Source: Klebsiella indica (GTDB lineage Bacteria > Pseudomonadota > Gammaproteobacteria > Enterobacterales > Enterobacteriaceae). Taken from it: 64,000 bases of DNA. Where the stretch lies: positions 62,001-126,000 of the forward strand of contig NZ_VCHQ01000003.1 of NCBI RefSeq assembly GCF_005860775.1, given 5' to 3'. Below, piece after piece: positions 62,909 through 64,000 of the stretch. The notes below the pieces were generated by a model. That model saw nothing but the letters and a program-made list of their open reading frames with translations, did not search any database and had not been told where the DNA came from. How positions within the stretch are numbered: the first letter of the stretch is position 1; each line of letters starts with the position of its first letter. The translations under genes and the position numbers were made by a program.

Positions 62909-64000
62909 TTACAGCGTCGGGTAATCGGTATAGCCTTCCGCGCCGCCGCCGTAGAAGCTTTCCGGGCGTTGCGGATTCAGTGCGGCCTTGTTCTGCAGGC
63001 GAGCGACCAGATCCGGGTTGGCAATATAGTCGCGACCAAAGGCTACCGCATCAATCAACCCTTTACCGATAAGGTTATTGGCCTTCTCAAGCGTATACGC
63101 GCCCGCGCCAATAATCACGCCAGGGAAACGGTCGCGCACTTTCTGGCGGAATTCATTGCTGTACGGTTGACCGCCAGCCCAGTCCGGTTCAGACATGTGC
63201 AAATAAGCAATGTTGCGTTTAGCCAGCTCTTCAATCAGATACAGCGCGTCGGCTTCTTCATTCGGGCCGTTATCGACATTCTGGAAGCTGCCGACTGGCG
63301 AGACGCGAATACCGATACGATCGGCGTTCCACTCTTTGCAGGCCGCATCAACCACGTCCAGCACCAGGCGAGCGCGATTTTCAACGCTGCCGCCATACTG
63401 GTCGGTACGATGGTTAGAAGAAGGGGACAAAAACTGGTGCAGCAGGTAGCCGTGGGCGGAGTGCAGTTCGACAAGATCGAAACCGGCATCGCGGGCGTTT
63501 CTCACCGCCTGGCGAAAATCATCGACAATCCCCGGGATCTCTTCGGTTTCGAGCGCGCGCGGCATTGAGGTATCAACGCGAACAGCGTGACCGTTTTCAT
63601 CGCGCAGTGAGGTCCGGGTACCGGCGCTAATGGCGGATGGCGCAACCGGGGCTGCGCCGCCGGGTTGCAGACTGTTATGTGAAATGCGTCCGGTATGCCA
63701 CAGTTGAACGGCCATATGCCCGTTTTCGGCGTGCACGCCAGCGGTAATTTTTTTCCAGGCGGCAATTTGTTCCGGGCTATGCAGACCTGGCGCCCCCGCG
63801 TAGCCTTTGGCCTGCGCTGAAATCTGGGTGGCTTCGGAAATAATCAGGCCGGAACTGGCGCGCTGGCGATAGTACTCGCCCATCAGCGGGGTTGGAATAT
63901 CGCCGGGTTCAATGCTCCGCAGACGTGTCAGCGGAGCCATAAATACGCGATTGGCTACGGTTACCGCACCCACTTGCAACGGGGTAAACAACGTTGATTC
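62909..64000 (-). CDS. nemA: N-ethylmaleimide reductase NemA, partial (5-prime end beyond the right edge)
   Basis: The reading frame extends past base 64000 ([20 protein letters not shown]...), so only the first few codons of about 365 are missing. It is an Old Yellow Enzyme with MAPLTRLRS, the substrate-binding [25 protein letters not shown] and FMN-binding [13 protein letters not shown]. It uses NADPH to reduce N-ethylmaleimide, nitro compounds and other electrophiles. In E. coli NemR represses nemA-gloA; nemR would lie just outside the window. Confidence 0.95.
   Translation of the reverse strand, partial: ESTLFTPLQVGAVTVANRVFMAPLTRLRSIEPGDIPTPLMGEYYRQRASSGLIISEATQISAQAKGYAGAPGLHSPEQIAAWKKITAGVHAENGHMAVQLWHTGRISHNSLQPGGAAPVAPSAISAGTRTSLRDENGHAVRVDTSMPRALETEEIPGIVDDFRQAVRNARDAGFDLVELHSAHGYLLHQFLSPSSNHRTDQYGGSVENRARLVLDVVDAACKEWNADRIGIRVSPVGSFQNVDNGPNEEADALYLIEELAKRNIAYLHMSEPDWAGGQPYSNEFRQKVRDRFPGVIIGAGAYTLEKANNLIGKGLIDAVAFGRDYIANPDLVARLQNKAALNPQRPESFYGGGAEGYTDYPTL

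Overview
The window is chromosomal DNA of an enterobacterium. Gene content and codon use fit a Klebsiella/Raoultella/Enterobacter-type genome (inference). The right third (about 47.8-64 kb) follows the Escherichia coli order nemA-gloA-rnt-grxD-mepH-sodB-ydhP-ynhF-purR-punR-punC-cfa-(insert)-ribE-mdtK-tRNA-Val, but there is no lhr between rnt and grxD, and an MFS/PadR pair with a reductase fragment sits between cfa and ribE. I see no insertion sequence, prophage, integrase or CRISPR array.

The left part is accessory, mostly transport and metabolism. 1-8.5 kb is an organosulfur island: a rhodanese and a Gln-type thiol dioxygenase on the minus strand, a LysR regulator, then a tightly overlapping operon of an LLM flavin monooxygenase, an SfnB/DszC-like flavoenzyme and a sulfonate-type ABC transporter with two binding proteins (one Sec, one Tat). 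A 14-bp element in both intergenic regions probably binds the LysR protein. 8.5-15.9 kb is a siderophore system: a TonB-dependent receptor divergent from a FecCD-type ABC operon whose last gene is an RpiR/SIS regulator. 15.9-18.3 kb is a polar amino acid ABC transporter preceded by a perfect inverted repeat that overlaps its ribosome binding site. MFS and M20 amidohydrolase genes follow.

21-24.5 kb holds a formate dehydrogenase H paralogue with Cys at the usual selenocysteine position and a sigma-54-type promoter, then hcxB (ybiC). 24.8-34.9 kb holds a small membrane protein, an AraC regulator, an orphan NqrC-like FMN protein, and a Fur-box-preceded iron operon of the FTR1/P19 (FetMP-like) type with DUF2318, FtsX-like ABC and thioredoxin genes.

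35.3-40.3 kb looks like a sulfur amino acid catabolic unit: a CRP-type site and long leader, then a PLP gamma-lyase, an NhaC-family antiporter and RidA, with a convergent cysteine desulfidase (cyuA family). 40.6-47.5 kb is a mix of single genes: two small proteins, a CAT-like acetyltransferase, carbonic anhydrase, SDR, YdeI-like OB-fold protein, ydhS, GNAT and DJ-1.

Three tandem tRNA-Val(GAC) genes with a GC-rich-discriminator promoter begin the conserved right part. It also contains a candidate small RNA beside mdtK, a PadR-type operator, a reductase gene remnant behind the OFA-family MFS gene, and PurR boxes at purR. Both window edges cut genes: the rhodanese at base 1 and nemA at base 64000.
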